From positions 1 to 39,816 of the forward strand of contig PJET01000037.1 of assembly GCA_002825515.1 (NCBI GenBank): 39,816 bases of DNA, in the 5' to 3' direction. This document shows positions 15,307-22,777 of this stretch, piece after piece (the stretch's first letter is position 1; the number at the start of each line of letters is the position of its first letter). Under the pieces are notes generated by a model. The model searched no databases and was not told where the DNA came from. It worked only from the letters and a program-made list of their open reading frames with translations. This stretch comes from Candidatus Thorarchaeota archaeon MP11T_1. Its GTDB lineage: Archaea > Asgardarchaeota > Thorarchaeia > Thorarchaeales > Thorarchaeaceae. Made by a program: the position numbers and the translations under genes.

Positions 15307-16443
15307 CTACTCAATTTTGATCAAGCGCATCTCATTATAATCGGTAACCACTCTGATATAGCCACGAAGCATGTCGTCTATCTGAGTGTCGCCAGTGTCG
15401 ACGCGAAGAGTTTCATCTGCGATGCCCTTGAGTTTTGAAGGAGTGCAAATCACAATGATACGGTCACGACCAACACTGTCAATGATTCTTGGACTAATCT
15501 GTTGATTTCCTCTTCCGAACAACATGCCTTGATGACCGATAGGTGACACGATGATCCATGCTTTACTGAAATCATCAACAAGTGCTAGTATCTCTTCTTC
15601 GTTGACATCAAGATGCATTTTTCCTTGTTTGTAAACATCAACACCAAGAGTTGTCTTCTTGACCTCGAGCAGGTTAGTAAGTGTCTTCAAGGTGGTTCCA
15701 GGTCCGAGGATATATGTTCCATCTTGGTCAATCTGTTCAATGACGTACTTCGCAATAGCCTCTTGTGCTTCATATTCATCAGTGGTCTCTGGGCTTGCTT
15801 GTTTCGCTCCTTGAAACCTAGCAGGAACTGAGGGCCCTTTTAGATAGCCATAGAGGTTGATGACGAACTGGTCCTTTCTAATTGATTTCTCATCAGCATC
15901 CATAATCTCAAACTCTGCAGTCTTCGCTGTTCCATCAAACACAAGCCGCACAACTTCTGCAGCATCAGCAGGATTCACTACAAATATTCCGCTGTACATC
16001 TTGACCCCTGAGGGGACTCCGAGAATTAGAAGATCATCAAGGTCGTAGACATTCACAGCATCAAGGATGTCTCTCGCAGTACCATCTCCGCCCACGAAGA
16101 CCAATAACCGGACATCCTCCTCATAGAGTGCTAACACACAGTCCTTTGTGTCCTCTGCATCAGTAGAGTTCTCGATATCAATATCCACGACTTCATGCTT
16201 TAGGCCAGCCTCTTGTAACACATCCTCCCCCATCTTTCCTGGACACGTGATGATTCGTATCTGATCTCTAAGCTTCAATGATATTATGATTGATTCTAAT
16301 GCGGTTAGGAACTCAAGAGCCCTACCAGGTGCTACGGGAGTAGCACCCCTCTTGATGGCCTCCTCCAAAACATCATCTGTGCCCTTCAGTCCAACACGAC
16401 CACCCATTCCAGCTATGGGATTTACAAGTAGGCCAATGTTCAT
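15307..16443 (-). CDS. ATP-NAD kinase family (AcoX-type) protein
   Basis: A 378-aa protein of the NAD-kinase-like AcoX group common in archaea. The N-terminus reads LLVNPIAGMGGRVGLKGTDD and the diagnostic nucleotide site is FVGGDGTARDI (about 117-127). A C-terminal domain (about 230-378) contains GPGTTLKTL and a second Rossmann-like part. The family is annotated as predicted ATP- or polyphosphate-dependent NAD kinases, but the exact substrate is not settled. ATG start with GAGG about 12 bases upstream. It stands alone: its 3' end faces the leader of the RadA operon and a 70-base gap separates it from the next upstream gene. Confidence 0.85.
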   Translation of the reverse strand: MNIGLLVNPIAGMGGRVGLKGTDDVLEEAIKRGATPVAPGRALEFLTALESIIISLKLRDQIRIITCPGKMGEDVLQEAGLKHEVVDIDIENSTDAEDTKDCVLALYEEDVRLLVFVGGDGTARDILDAVNVYDLDDLLILGVPSGVKMYSGIFVVNPADAAEVVRLVFDGTAKTAEFEIMDADEKSIRKDQFVINLYGYLKGPSVPARFQGAKQASPETTDEYEAQEAIAKYVIEQIDQDGTYILGPGTTLKTLTNLLEVKKTTLGVDVYKQGKMHLDVNEEEILALVDDFSKAWIIVSPIGHQGMLFGRGNQQISPRIIDSVGRDRIIVICTPSKLKGIADETLRVDTGDTQIDDMLRGYIRVVTDYNEMRLIKIE

Positions 16444-16513
16444 TGAATTGATACAACCTCATTTTCACAGAAACATGCGTGCTCTAAAGCAGTTTTGATA
16501 GGTCAAAGTCTGC

Positions 16514-17095
16514 TCATTTTAGAGCTCCAACTTGATGTGCGGACTGTATCCAGAACGCAACTCGAACCATTACTTCTTCGATGAACTTCTCTCGATTATC
16601 TGGCGTTGCATCCTCAGGCCAACGGTTCCGCCGATACTCATCGAACTTCTGGAAGGTTCGACCATACTTAGTAGTTAATGGGATTTCCACACGTCTGTCG
16701 CATACCGTATTGAGAGCTCTGATGAATGTGACAAAATCGAGATCTAGACGAACTATCCACTTTCGAATAGCTTTGAAGAAGACGTCAGCTTTGGCCTCGC
16801 CCCACTCTAAGCCTTTAACACCCTCTCTGTCAGCACCATCTATCCTCTCAGAGTTGAAACTACAAGTCTTGTCAAAATTGCATCTAGCTCGGAGGTTAAT
16901 CTTGCCCTTTGAGAACCACATGAAGATATCATGGGACCCCTTTTTCCTCATCTTTTCTTTATGTTCCCCAACAGGAAAAATAAGCTCAATCATTCTTCCC
17001 TCTTTGAACTTACCACCTGCCTTCAGGTAGAGCTCAAGAGCCCAAGCTAAGGGTGGAATTGCATTTACTGGATGTGATTCGTCAGGCTTGCTCAT
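16514..17095 (-). CDS. Hypothetical protein, 193 aa
   Basis: A soluble, basic 193-aa protein rich in Lys, Arg and Trp with no recognised family. Two close cysteines (RARCNFDKTCSF, about 70-81) could bind metal but have no matching second pair. The central and C-terminal parts look helical. The start is an ATG with no strong SD; an A/T-rich element TTTTATGTAAATAT lies about 45-55 bases upstream and may be its TATA box, so it is probably transcribed by itself. Confidence 0.7.
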   Translation of the reverse strand: MSKPDESHPVNAIPPLAWALELYLKAGGKFKEGRMIELIFPVGEHKEKMRKKGSHDIFMWFSKGKINLRARCNFDKTCSFNSERIDGADREGVKGLEWGEAKADVFFKAIRKWIVRLDLDFVTFIRALNTVCDRRVEIPLTTKYGRTFQKFDEYRRNRWPEDATPDNREKFIEEVMVRVAFWIQSAHQVGALK

Positions 17096-17163
17096 TGTTC
17101 TAACTCACATCAAAAACTTCCACTGATATTAGTTGGGATATTTACATAAAATGCCGAAGTGGG

Positions 17164-17712
17164 TCAGTAATTGCTGCCCTTCTCTCGGTTGATCACCAGA
17201 TTTTCTGCGAGCTCTTTGAAGATGTCAACAATACCCTCTCCAGTCTTTGCAGAAGACTCGATATAGGGCATCCCGTGCCTCTCAGCAAAATCGTGCCCCT
17301 CAGAGGGTTCGACCACTCTATCAGGAAGGTCCGTCTTATTCGCCACAAGTACAAGAGGAATCTCTTTGTTTATTGCCTTGTGAAGCTCATCGAGCCACTC
17401 CTCAAGCACTATGAAAGTCCTTCTTCGAGTAACATCATACACAAGGAGACCGCCACTTGACCCACGATAGTACATTGGTCGTAGTATCTGGAATCGGCTT
17501 TGTCCGGCAACATCCCAGATCTGCAGCTTCACAGTGACGTCGCCTCTGTCACGCGGAATGTTGACATTTTTGACTGCGAACTGGCTTCCGATGGTTGTCT
17601 TATAGTCAGTACGAAAGAAACCATGCGAAAATCGAGTGACTATAGCTGTCTTTCCTACTGCGCCCTCTCCTAGCACGACGATTTTAAACAGGTAATCGTA
17701 AGAGCTGCTCAT
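17164..17712 (-). CDS. Rab/Ras-like small GTPase
   Basis: A 182-aa small GTPase of the eukaryote-like Ras superfamily. P-loop GEGAVGKT (15-22), switch I threonine in TTIG (39-42), switch II WDVAGQSRF (66-74, with Q71 kept), NKTD (125-128) and SAK (154-156) are all present. The middle (RPMYYRGSSGGLLVYDVT) is Rab-like. There is no C-terminal cysteine, so it cannot be prenylated in the Rab manner. The ATG at 17712 is chosen because GGTGAC lies 8 bases upstream and the family starts there; an open frame continues 40 codons upstream but has no Ras homology. Expanded Ras-like families are typical of Asgard archaea, where roles are still uncertain. Confidence 0.93.
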   Translation of the reverse strand: MSSSYDYLFKIVVLGEGAVGKTAIVTRFSHGFFRTDYKTTIGSQFAVKNVNIPRDRGDVTVKLQIWDVAGQSRFQILRPMYYRGSSGGLLVYDVTRRRTFIVLEEWLDELHKAINKEIPLVLVANKTDLPDRVVEPSEGHDFAERHGMPYIESSAKTGEGIVDIFKELAENLVINREKGSNY

Positions 17713-17809
17713 GTGTTTAGTCACCCATATGTGGTAGGCGGTACGACGACAAAGCGATAGAGGGTCTATGCGACTAATAAGGTTTCGTAAGATTATACCA
17801 AAGTGCAGG

Positions 17810-18079
17810 TCACGGCTTAGTGAGGATGACAAGCCTGTTCACATGGAGAATTAAGACCGTAGTTTCAGGCAGTTCACGCTGCATGAGGTGGTTGAACTTC
17901 TTTTGTTGCTCTTCATCTCCGTGAACTGCAGCAACAAATGTCGGTTTCATGTCCATAGCCATGGTGAGAGCTACACCCGGAACGCAGGTTGGGGAAGGCC
18001 AACCAGTTGGGAGGAATGCTGCGATTCCCAACTTACAGTAGGCGGAATAACCCAGTGTTGTCTGAGCATGATATTTTCA
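17810..18079 (-). pseudogene. Open frame of unclear status, possible gene remnant
   Basis: Between the hydrolase and the GTPase the minus strand stays open for about 90 codons from a TGA at 18077-18079 to 17810. The only usable start is a TTG at 18031 without an SD, giving 73 residues (FVAAVHGDEEQQKKFNHL is the most protein-like part). The coding look without an initiation signal suggests a decayed or truncated gene, but a small real gene is possible. The rest of the 364-base gap (17713-18076) holds the GTPase promoter region; no clear TATA box was found. Confidence 0.25.
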
Positions 18080-18871
18080 TTGATTAGTAATAGCCCACTC
18101 AATGAATTTCCTGAATAGACGATTGAACTCTTCTGGTTGTTCCACCATTGGGATATGATGAGCGTTTTTTACGATCGCAATATCAGCCCTTGGTAATTTC
18201 TTTTCAAATTCTGCAGCAATTGCAGGGGTAATAATATCATCATTAGACCCAACAATAACAAAGACAGGGATGTCAATCTCCCTAAGTCGTTCAGTAATAT
18301 CGAACTTGTTGCAAGCGGAGAGGTCTCGAGCCAATACCTGAGGGTTCGCCAGCCTCATATCATCGTCGAGTTTCTTCAGCTGGTAAGTCTCAGTATAGTT
18401 TTCAAAGATGCGGCTCTTGAAGAAGTACACGCGGTCCTCTAGGGTTTCCTTGACAAGCCCTGATCTTAATTTTGAGAGGTCAAGGTTTGATGAGGTGTCT
18501 ACCAACACTAGAGCTTTGGGCTTTTGCACATTATCATGTAGAGTATAGCACATTGCAACACCACCGCCCATCGAATGACCAACCAGAATGAAATTCTCGA
18601 GATTCAGGTGGTCAATAAGAACAGTCACATCCTCAGTAAAGCTCTTCTCAATAGATGGTTCACCCTCATGATTCTCTGACTTTCCGTGCCCAGAAAGGTC
18701 CAATGCAATTGTACGATACAACTTAGAAAATTCCCTTAATTGTAACGACCATATGAGATGAGATGAACCAGCACCATGCACAAAAACCAGAGCAAATCCA
18801 GAGGCTTTGTCATTTCTATTATCCACGTCTACAAAGTGAATCTTGACCCCTTTGTGCTCCAGGAACGGCAT
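18077..18871 (-). CDS. Alpha/beta hydrolase
   Basis: A 264-aa alpha/beta-hydrolase-fold enzyme. The oxyanion region is VHGAGSS (31-37), the nucleophile elbow GHSMGG (98-103, S100), the acid is D211 or D212 in GSNDD, and the catalytic His is H239 in NAHHIPM. The family hydrolyses esters, amides or C-C bonds; the substrate cannot be inferred. No signal peptide, so cytoplasmic. It is transcribed away from the phosphohexomutase gene, with which it shares a 109-base upstream region. Confidence 0.9.
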   Translation of the reverse strand: MPFLEHKGVKIHFVDVDNRNDKASGFALVFVHGAGSSHLIWSLQLREFSKLYRTIALDLSGHGKSENHEGEPSIEKSFTEDVTVLIDHLNLENFILVGHSMGGGVAMCYTLHDNVQKPKALVLVDTSSNLDLSKLRSGLVKETLEDRVYFFKSRIFENYTETYQLKKLDDDMRLANPQVLARDLSACNKFDITERLREIDIPVFVIVGSNDDIITPAIAAEFEKKLPRADIAIVKNAHHIPMVEQPEEFNRLFRKFIEWAITNQ

Positions 18872-18980
18872 GATGGCCAGTCATGAGTGAATAATCATAT
18901 AGAACTTTGTTGCTCGAAGTCCTGTTTTGACAGTAGGTACCTTTTTTTCTGAATTCGTACCGAACAGAGTTGTGACCACT

Positions 18981-20357
18981 ATGACTGGTAAGCTCTTTGG
19001 TACAACAGGTGTAAGAAAGGTATATGGTGAAGAGTTTGATCTTGAGATGGCACTAAATCTTGGTAAAGCCCTGGGAACTTACATTGGTAAGGGGACTGTT
19101 CTTATTGGCCGTGATGCTCGTACCACCGGCCTCATGATTGCGGATACTGTTACGGCAGGAATACTTTCGACTGGTGTAGATGTAGTGCGTGCAGGAATCA
19201 TCCCGACTCCGACACTTGCGTTTATCACAATGAAGCACGGATTTGATGCAGGAGTTATGGTAACAGCATCCCACAATCCCCCTAAATACACGGGACTTAA
19301 GTTCTGGTCGCAAAACAGCATGGGATTCACAGCGAATAAAGAGGCCAAACTGGAAGAGATTTATAACACGAAGAACTTCAAAGTTGCTAATTGGGATGAG
19401 CTGGGGAAGGAGTCAAGATTTGAAGATAGTGTCGAAGAGCATATTGAAGCTTTGCTAAAACGATGTGATGTGAATGCCATTAAGTCAAAGAACTTCAGGG
19501 TGATTGTGGATCCAGGTAATGGTTCGGCTTGTGTGTTAACGCCATATCTAATGCAACGTCTAAATTGCCATGTCGTGACGATAAATGGCCAATTGGATGG
19601 ACACTTTCCAGGACGACCTTCAGAACCTGATGAGGACTCTCTTGGAGATCTGATTCAGATGATTAAGAGGACAGGAGCAGACTTAGGAATTGCGCATGAT
19701 GGGGACTCAGACAGGGTTGTTTTTGTCACTGAACAAGGTGAAGTAATCAAGGGAGACCGAACTATAGCTCTGCTCGCGCAGCAGGTTATGTTAGTTACGA
19801 AACGTGGTATTGTTGTCACCACCGTCGATAGTTCACTTGTCCTAGATGAAACTGTAAGAAAGGCAGGCGGGGATACAATTCGAACACCAGTTGGAGATAT
19901 TCAAGTTGCAGTCAAACTGGCAGAGTCAAATGGAGTGATTGGAGGAGAAGCGTGTGGAGTTTACATCTTCCCAGAAGCGCATCTCGCTCCTGAACCATTT
20001 TTGGCAGCATGTAGAGTACTCGAACTGATGGCAAAGACTGAGAAGTCATTTGGAGAGTTGGTAGATGCTATTCCCAAATACCCGATTATAAGGAGCAAGC
20101 TTGAGTGCCCCAATGACAAGAAGGAAAATGTGATGAAGTCTATTTTGGAAGAACTTCCGAATAAGATGAGTAATGTGAAACAAGTCCTTACAGTAGATGG
20201 TCTTGGAATCACTATGGAAAACGGATGGGTTCTGGTCAGACCATCAGGAACAGAACCGATTATCAGAATTACTTGCGAAGGACAGACCAAAGAGGCTGTA
20301 GAGGAAATATTACGGACCTCAGAGGAAGTCGTTGGAGCCATAATATCTTCAGCTTAG
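18981..20357 (+). CDS. Phosphoglucosamine/phosphomannomutase family enzyme
   Basis: About 458 aa, alpha-D-phosphohexomutase superfamily. Counting from ATG 18981: N-terminal KLFGTTGVR, phosphoserine loop TASHNP (S97), metal loop DGDSD (240-244), sugar loop GGEACG and C-terminal phosphate loop RPSGTEP. These enzymes interconvert hexose 1- and 6-phosphates; the GTTGVR start and loop suit archaeal GlmM/ManB types that feed UDP-GlcNAc or GDP-mannose synthesis. An upstream in-frame TTG/ATG extension of 18 codons has no family homology and was dropped. The nearby glycosyltransferase and deacetylase (20827-22765) would need UDP-GlcNAc, so GlmM activity would fit well. Confidence 0.9.
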   Translation: MTGKLFGTTGVRKVYGEEFDLEMALNLGKALGTYIGKGTVLIGRDARTTGLMIADTVTAGILSTGVDVVRAGIIPTPTLAFITMKHGFDAGVMVTASHNPPKYTGLKFWSQNSMGFTANKEAKLEEIYNTKNFKVANWDELGKESRFEDSVEEHIEALLKRCDVNAIKSKNFRVIVDPGNGSACVLTPYLMQRLNCHVVTINGQLDGHFPGRPSEPDEDSLGDLIQMIKRTGADLGIAHDGDSDRVVFVTEQGEVIKGDRTIALLAQQVMLVTKRGIVVTTVDSSLVLDETVRKAGGDTIRTPVGDIQVAVKLAESNGVIGGEACGVYIFPEAHLAPEPFLAACRVLELMAKTEKSFGELVDAIPKYPIIRSKLECPNDKKENVMKSILEELPNKMSNVKQVLTVDGLGITMENGWVLVRPSGTEPIIRITCEGQTKEAVEEILRTSEEVVGAIISSA

Positions 20358-20418
20358 CTCCAAACAATGTTTATAGCGGTACTGCAGCTTTTCAATCTAT
20401 ATTATCGGGGTCAATATA

Positions 20419-20820
20419 ATGCCGGATGAAAGAAAAGAACTTGAAGCAGAGATTATGGATGAATTTGAGTGGGCTCTGAAAGACCCAAATGAAGAAAAAA
20501 TCCGGCAGCTTGGAGAAGTAGTCAGCATAATCACGACAAAGTTGACCGAAGCTATAACTAACCTGCAGATTACTGTCATGGATTTAGAGAGTAAAGTTGA
20601 TGCGCTTGAAAACAGGATGTCATCCATGGCAGCTCGTGCCCCGGCTGCAGCTGGAGGACCTGCAGCAGCTCCTGCAGCTAGCGGAGAACCAATTCCAACC
20701 ATGGCTAGAGCACCCGCACCCAAACCAGCTGGTGCACCGGGCGGCGGAATGAGTATGATGGGAGAGTTAAAGGCTCTCTTAGCAGCCCGCAGAAGAAAGA
20801 CTGAAGGTCCAGAGCAATAG
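20419..20820 (+). CDS. Coiled-coil protein with Pro/Ala linker and basic C-terminal helix
   Basis: A 133-aa protein in three parts: an acidic helix and coiled coil (about 5-75, heptads in TVMDLESKVDALENRM), a low-complexity Ala/Pro/Gly linker (76-110), and a short amphipathic helix MGELKALLAARRRKT (about 114-128). The coiled coil followed by proline-rich sequence recalls BRK1 and WASHC3/CCDC53 of eukaryotic WAVE and WASH actin-nucleation complexes, and the last helix has a WH2- or formin-DAD-like L-x-x-L-L pattern with a basic run. These are pattern resemblances, not proven homology. The gene has its own likely TATA (TTTATAGC, about 45 bases upstream) and ends 6 bases from the convergent deacetylase gene. 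Confidence 0.8.
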   Translation: MPDERKELEAEIMDEFEWALKDPNEEKIRQLGEVVSIITTKLTEAITNLQITVMDLESKVDALENRMSSMAARAPAAAGGPAAAPAASGEPIPTMARAPAPKPAGAPGGGMSMMGELKALLAARRRKTEGPEQ

Positions 20821-20826
20821 CATGAT

Positions 20827-21495
20827 CTAAAATAGGCTGTCTACACTATTCTTCTCATAGAAAGGACCGGCATGTTCTGGAAGAGTTATGGTAAAAGCTT
20901 CAGCCCTTTTGCAATTTGCTTGGACTCCACGTAATCGAGTTCGTGCATCATATAATTGCGCGTAGTACGAGTCTGCCTTTTTTACCTGAGATTCGTGTTT
21001 CTTGAGAGCAGCAAGAGCCGCGCGGTAGGATTCACTAATGTCAACATGAACATTTGGTCTAGAGATCATAGTATTAATCTCCATGTTGTAGATACGTTCA
21101 ACTCTATGCGCATCATCGAAGATAGTAACGTGTGAAGCCCATTCAGCCGCTTGATTGACTATTGCTGCACATTGTTGATGATTATGATTGTAGTCGGAAG
21201 AATGATGGGTGATGATGAGATTGGGACGGGATTTTAGAATGGCTCCAACCACTTCATTTGTGAGTTCTAGATTGATTGCAAAATCATCCCGTTCACTCAA
21301 ATATAGATGCCGCACACCTAGAATTCCACATGCTGCCTCAAGTTCTGAATTACGTTCATCGTTTCCTGTCATGCAATGAACATCGACCTTCACACCTTGA
21401 TCTACATGTCGTTTTATGGTTCCACCAGCTCCAATACACTCATCATCTGGGTGTGCTACGACTACGAGAATCGTTCCCTCATCCGAACCGCTCAT
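20827..21495 (-). CDS. bshB: PIG-L/LmbE deacetylase, BshB-like
   Basis: About 222 aa, PIG-L superfamily zinc deacetylase. Counting from ATG 21495, AHPDDE (14-19) gives zinc ligands H15 and D18, and HHSSDYNHNH (97-106) the remaining site. The family removes acetyl from GlcNAc conjugates (GlcNAc-PI, mycothiol and bacillithiol precursors). Ending blocks (YDARTRLRGVQ, CKRAEAF) match the position of YGKEAG-VEYAEGF in bacillus BshB. Its neighbours are homologues of BshA and BshC, so GlcNAc-malate deacetylation is the best guess. It is divergent from bshA across about 106 bases. An in-frame ATG at 21555 would add 20 residues without homology. Confidence 0.85.
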   Translation of the reverse strand: MSGSDEGTILVVVAHPDDECIGAGGTIKRHVDQGVKVDVHCMTGNDERNSELEAACGILGVRHLYLSERDDFAINLELTNEVVGAILKSRPNLIITHHSSDYNHNHQQCAAIVNQAAEWASHVTIFDDAHRVERIYNMEINTMISRPNVHVDISESYRAALAALKKHESQVKKADSYYAQLYDARTRLRGVQANCKRAEAFTITLPEHAGPFYEKNSVDSLF

Positions 21496-21601
21496 AAAAC
21501 CACGTTCCGAACACCTTCTAATCAAGGTTTGGCAACCATCAGTTGTCCAAACCATTTGCCTTAAAGGGACAGCCAGCTCAGGGAGATAGTAGGTGTACTA
21601 G

Positions 21602-22765
21602 TTGAGGATTGGAGTTAACCTATATCCCACGGTTGGTGGTAGTGGCTATCTTGCAACACGCCTGGGTCAAGAATTAGCCCAAAAAGGCCACATCATCCAT
21701 TTCATCACGTATCAGAGACCCTTCTCTCTTATGTGGGAACAGACCAGGGGAGTACACGTAGACCTAGTAGATAGTTTTGACTATCCTCTCTTTGAAGGAA
21801 CAGGACCACCTTATGCAATGGCTTTGACATCCAAAATCATCAAGGTCGCCATGGACTCGAAACTTGACCTAGTTCATGCTCACTACGCCATTCCTCACGC
21901 AATGTCAGCCTATATGGCAAGGGAGATTACTGGAATTCCGTATGTGGTGACGCTTCATGGTTCAGATGTTCACTCATTAGGTCAAGACCCTGCTTACAAA
22001 CCAGTAGTACAACACACTATCGAAAGGGCAGATGCTGTCACAGCAGTATCAGAATTTTTGATGAAAAAGGCGCATGAAGAACTAGGAATTGAGCGAGAGA
22101 TACATGTGATTCCTAACTTCATTGACGTCACAAAGTTCTCACACCTAAATGGTGTACGACTCTATGTTGAGAGCGGCTGTGTAGGACTTCGAAAGGAAGA
22201 GGAAGCCGTTGAACTCAATCCAGAAGAGAAGATTCTACTACATGCCTCCAACTTTCGGAAAGTCAAGCGAGTCGTCGAACTTGTTGAAATAATGAGAATA
22301 GTGGTTGATCATTTTCCAAGTGCCAGATTGATAATTGCAGGAGATGGACCCACGAGAATAGAGGTTGAGCGGAAGATAGAAGCATTAGATCTTTGCAATA
22401 ATATTCACCTACTTGGTGTTAAGAGTAATATGCAGGAAATTATGTGCTCTGCAGACCTATTTCTATTAAACTCAACACTTGAAGGGATGCCACTAGTGCT
22501 GCTTGAGGCAATGTCATGCGGTCTTCCTGTTATTACTACCCCAGCTGGAGGAATTCCTGAATTGGTTCGCCCAGGAACGGATGGAATGGTCACCAAAGGA
22601 TTTGATCAAGAAGAGTATGCACAAGCGATTATTGAGATGCTTGAGAATGATGAAAAACGGAAAAAGTTTGGAGAAGCTGGAAGAAAACGTGTCGAAGAGT
22701 CATTCTCAGCGGAACGTGTTGTGAATATGTACGAGAAAGTATTCGAGAGTGTACTACCTAAGTAG
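21602..22765 (+). CDS. bshA: GT4 glycosyltransferase, BshA-like
   Basis: A 387-aa GT-B retaining glycosyltransferase closely patterned on BshA, which joins GlcNAc (from UDP-GlcNAc) to L-malate in bacillithiol synthesis. Shared blocks: YPTVGGSG (8-15), KGHIIHFIT (28-36), VHAHYAIPHAMSAY (91-104), TLHGSDVHSLG, IPNFID, SNFRKVKR (216-223) and the E-x7-E signature from E294 to E302. About 20 residues (183-203) are inserted before SNFRKVKR relative to BshA. The start must be TTG 21602: a stop codon directly precedes it and the protein aligns with BshA from this residue. The bshC-like gene follows after 12 bases. Confidence 0.88.
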   Translation: MRIGVNLYPTVGGSGYLATRLGQELAQKGHIIHFITYQRPFSLMWEQTRGVHVDLVDSFDYPLFEGTGPPYAMALTSKIIKVAMDSKLDLVHAHYAIPHAMSAYMAREITGIPYVVTLHGSDVHSLGQDPAYKPVVQHTIERADAVTAVSEFLMKKAHEELGIEREIHVIPNFIDVTKFSHLNGVRLYVESGCVGLRKEEEAVELNPEEKILLHASNFRKVKRVVELVEIMRIVVDHFPSARLIIAGDGPTRIEVERKIEALDLCNNIHLLGVKSNMQEIMCSADLFLLNSTLEGMPLVLLEAMSCGLPVITTPAGGIPELVRPGTDGMVTKGFDQEEYAQAIIEMLENDEKRKKFGEAGRKRVEESFSAERVVNMYEKVFESVLPK

Positions 22766-22777
22766 GAGAGAGCTACT

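Noticed and set aside
17713..17832. Forty-codon N-terminal extension of the small GTPase
   Set aside because: The family starts at ATG 17712, which has an SD-like GGTGAC upstream; the extension has no Ras homology.
18927..18980. Upstream extension of the phosphohexomutase
   Set aside because: Eighteen residues with no family match; ATG 18981 begins the conserved GKLFGTTGVR region.
20640..20750. GC-rich repeat or recombination site
   Set aside because: The repetitive bases are codons for the Ala/Pro/Gly linker in a clear coding frame.
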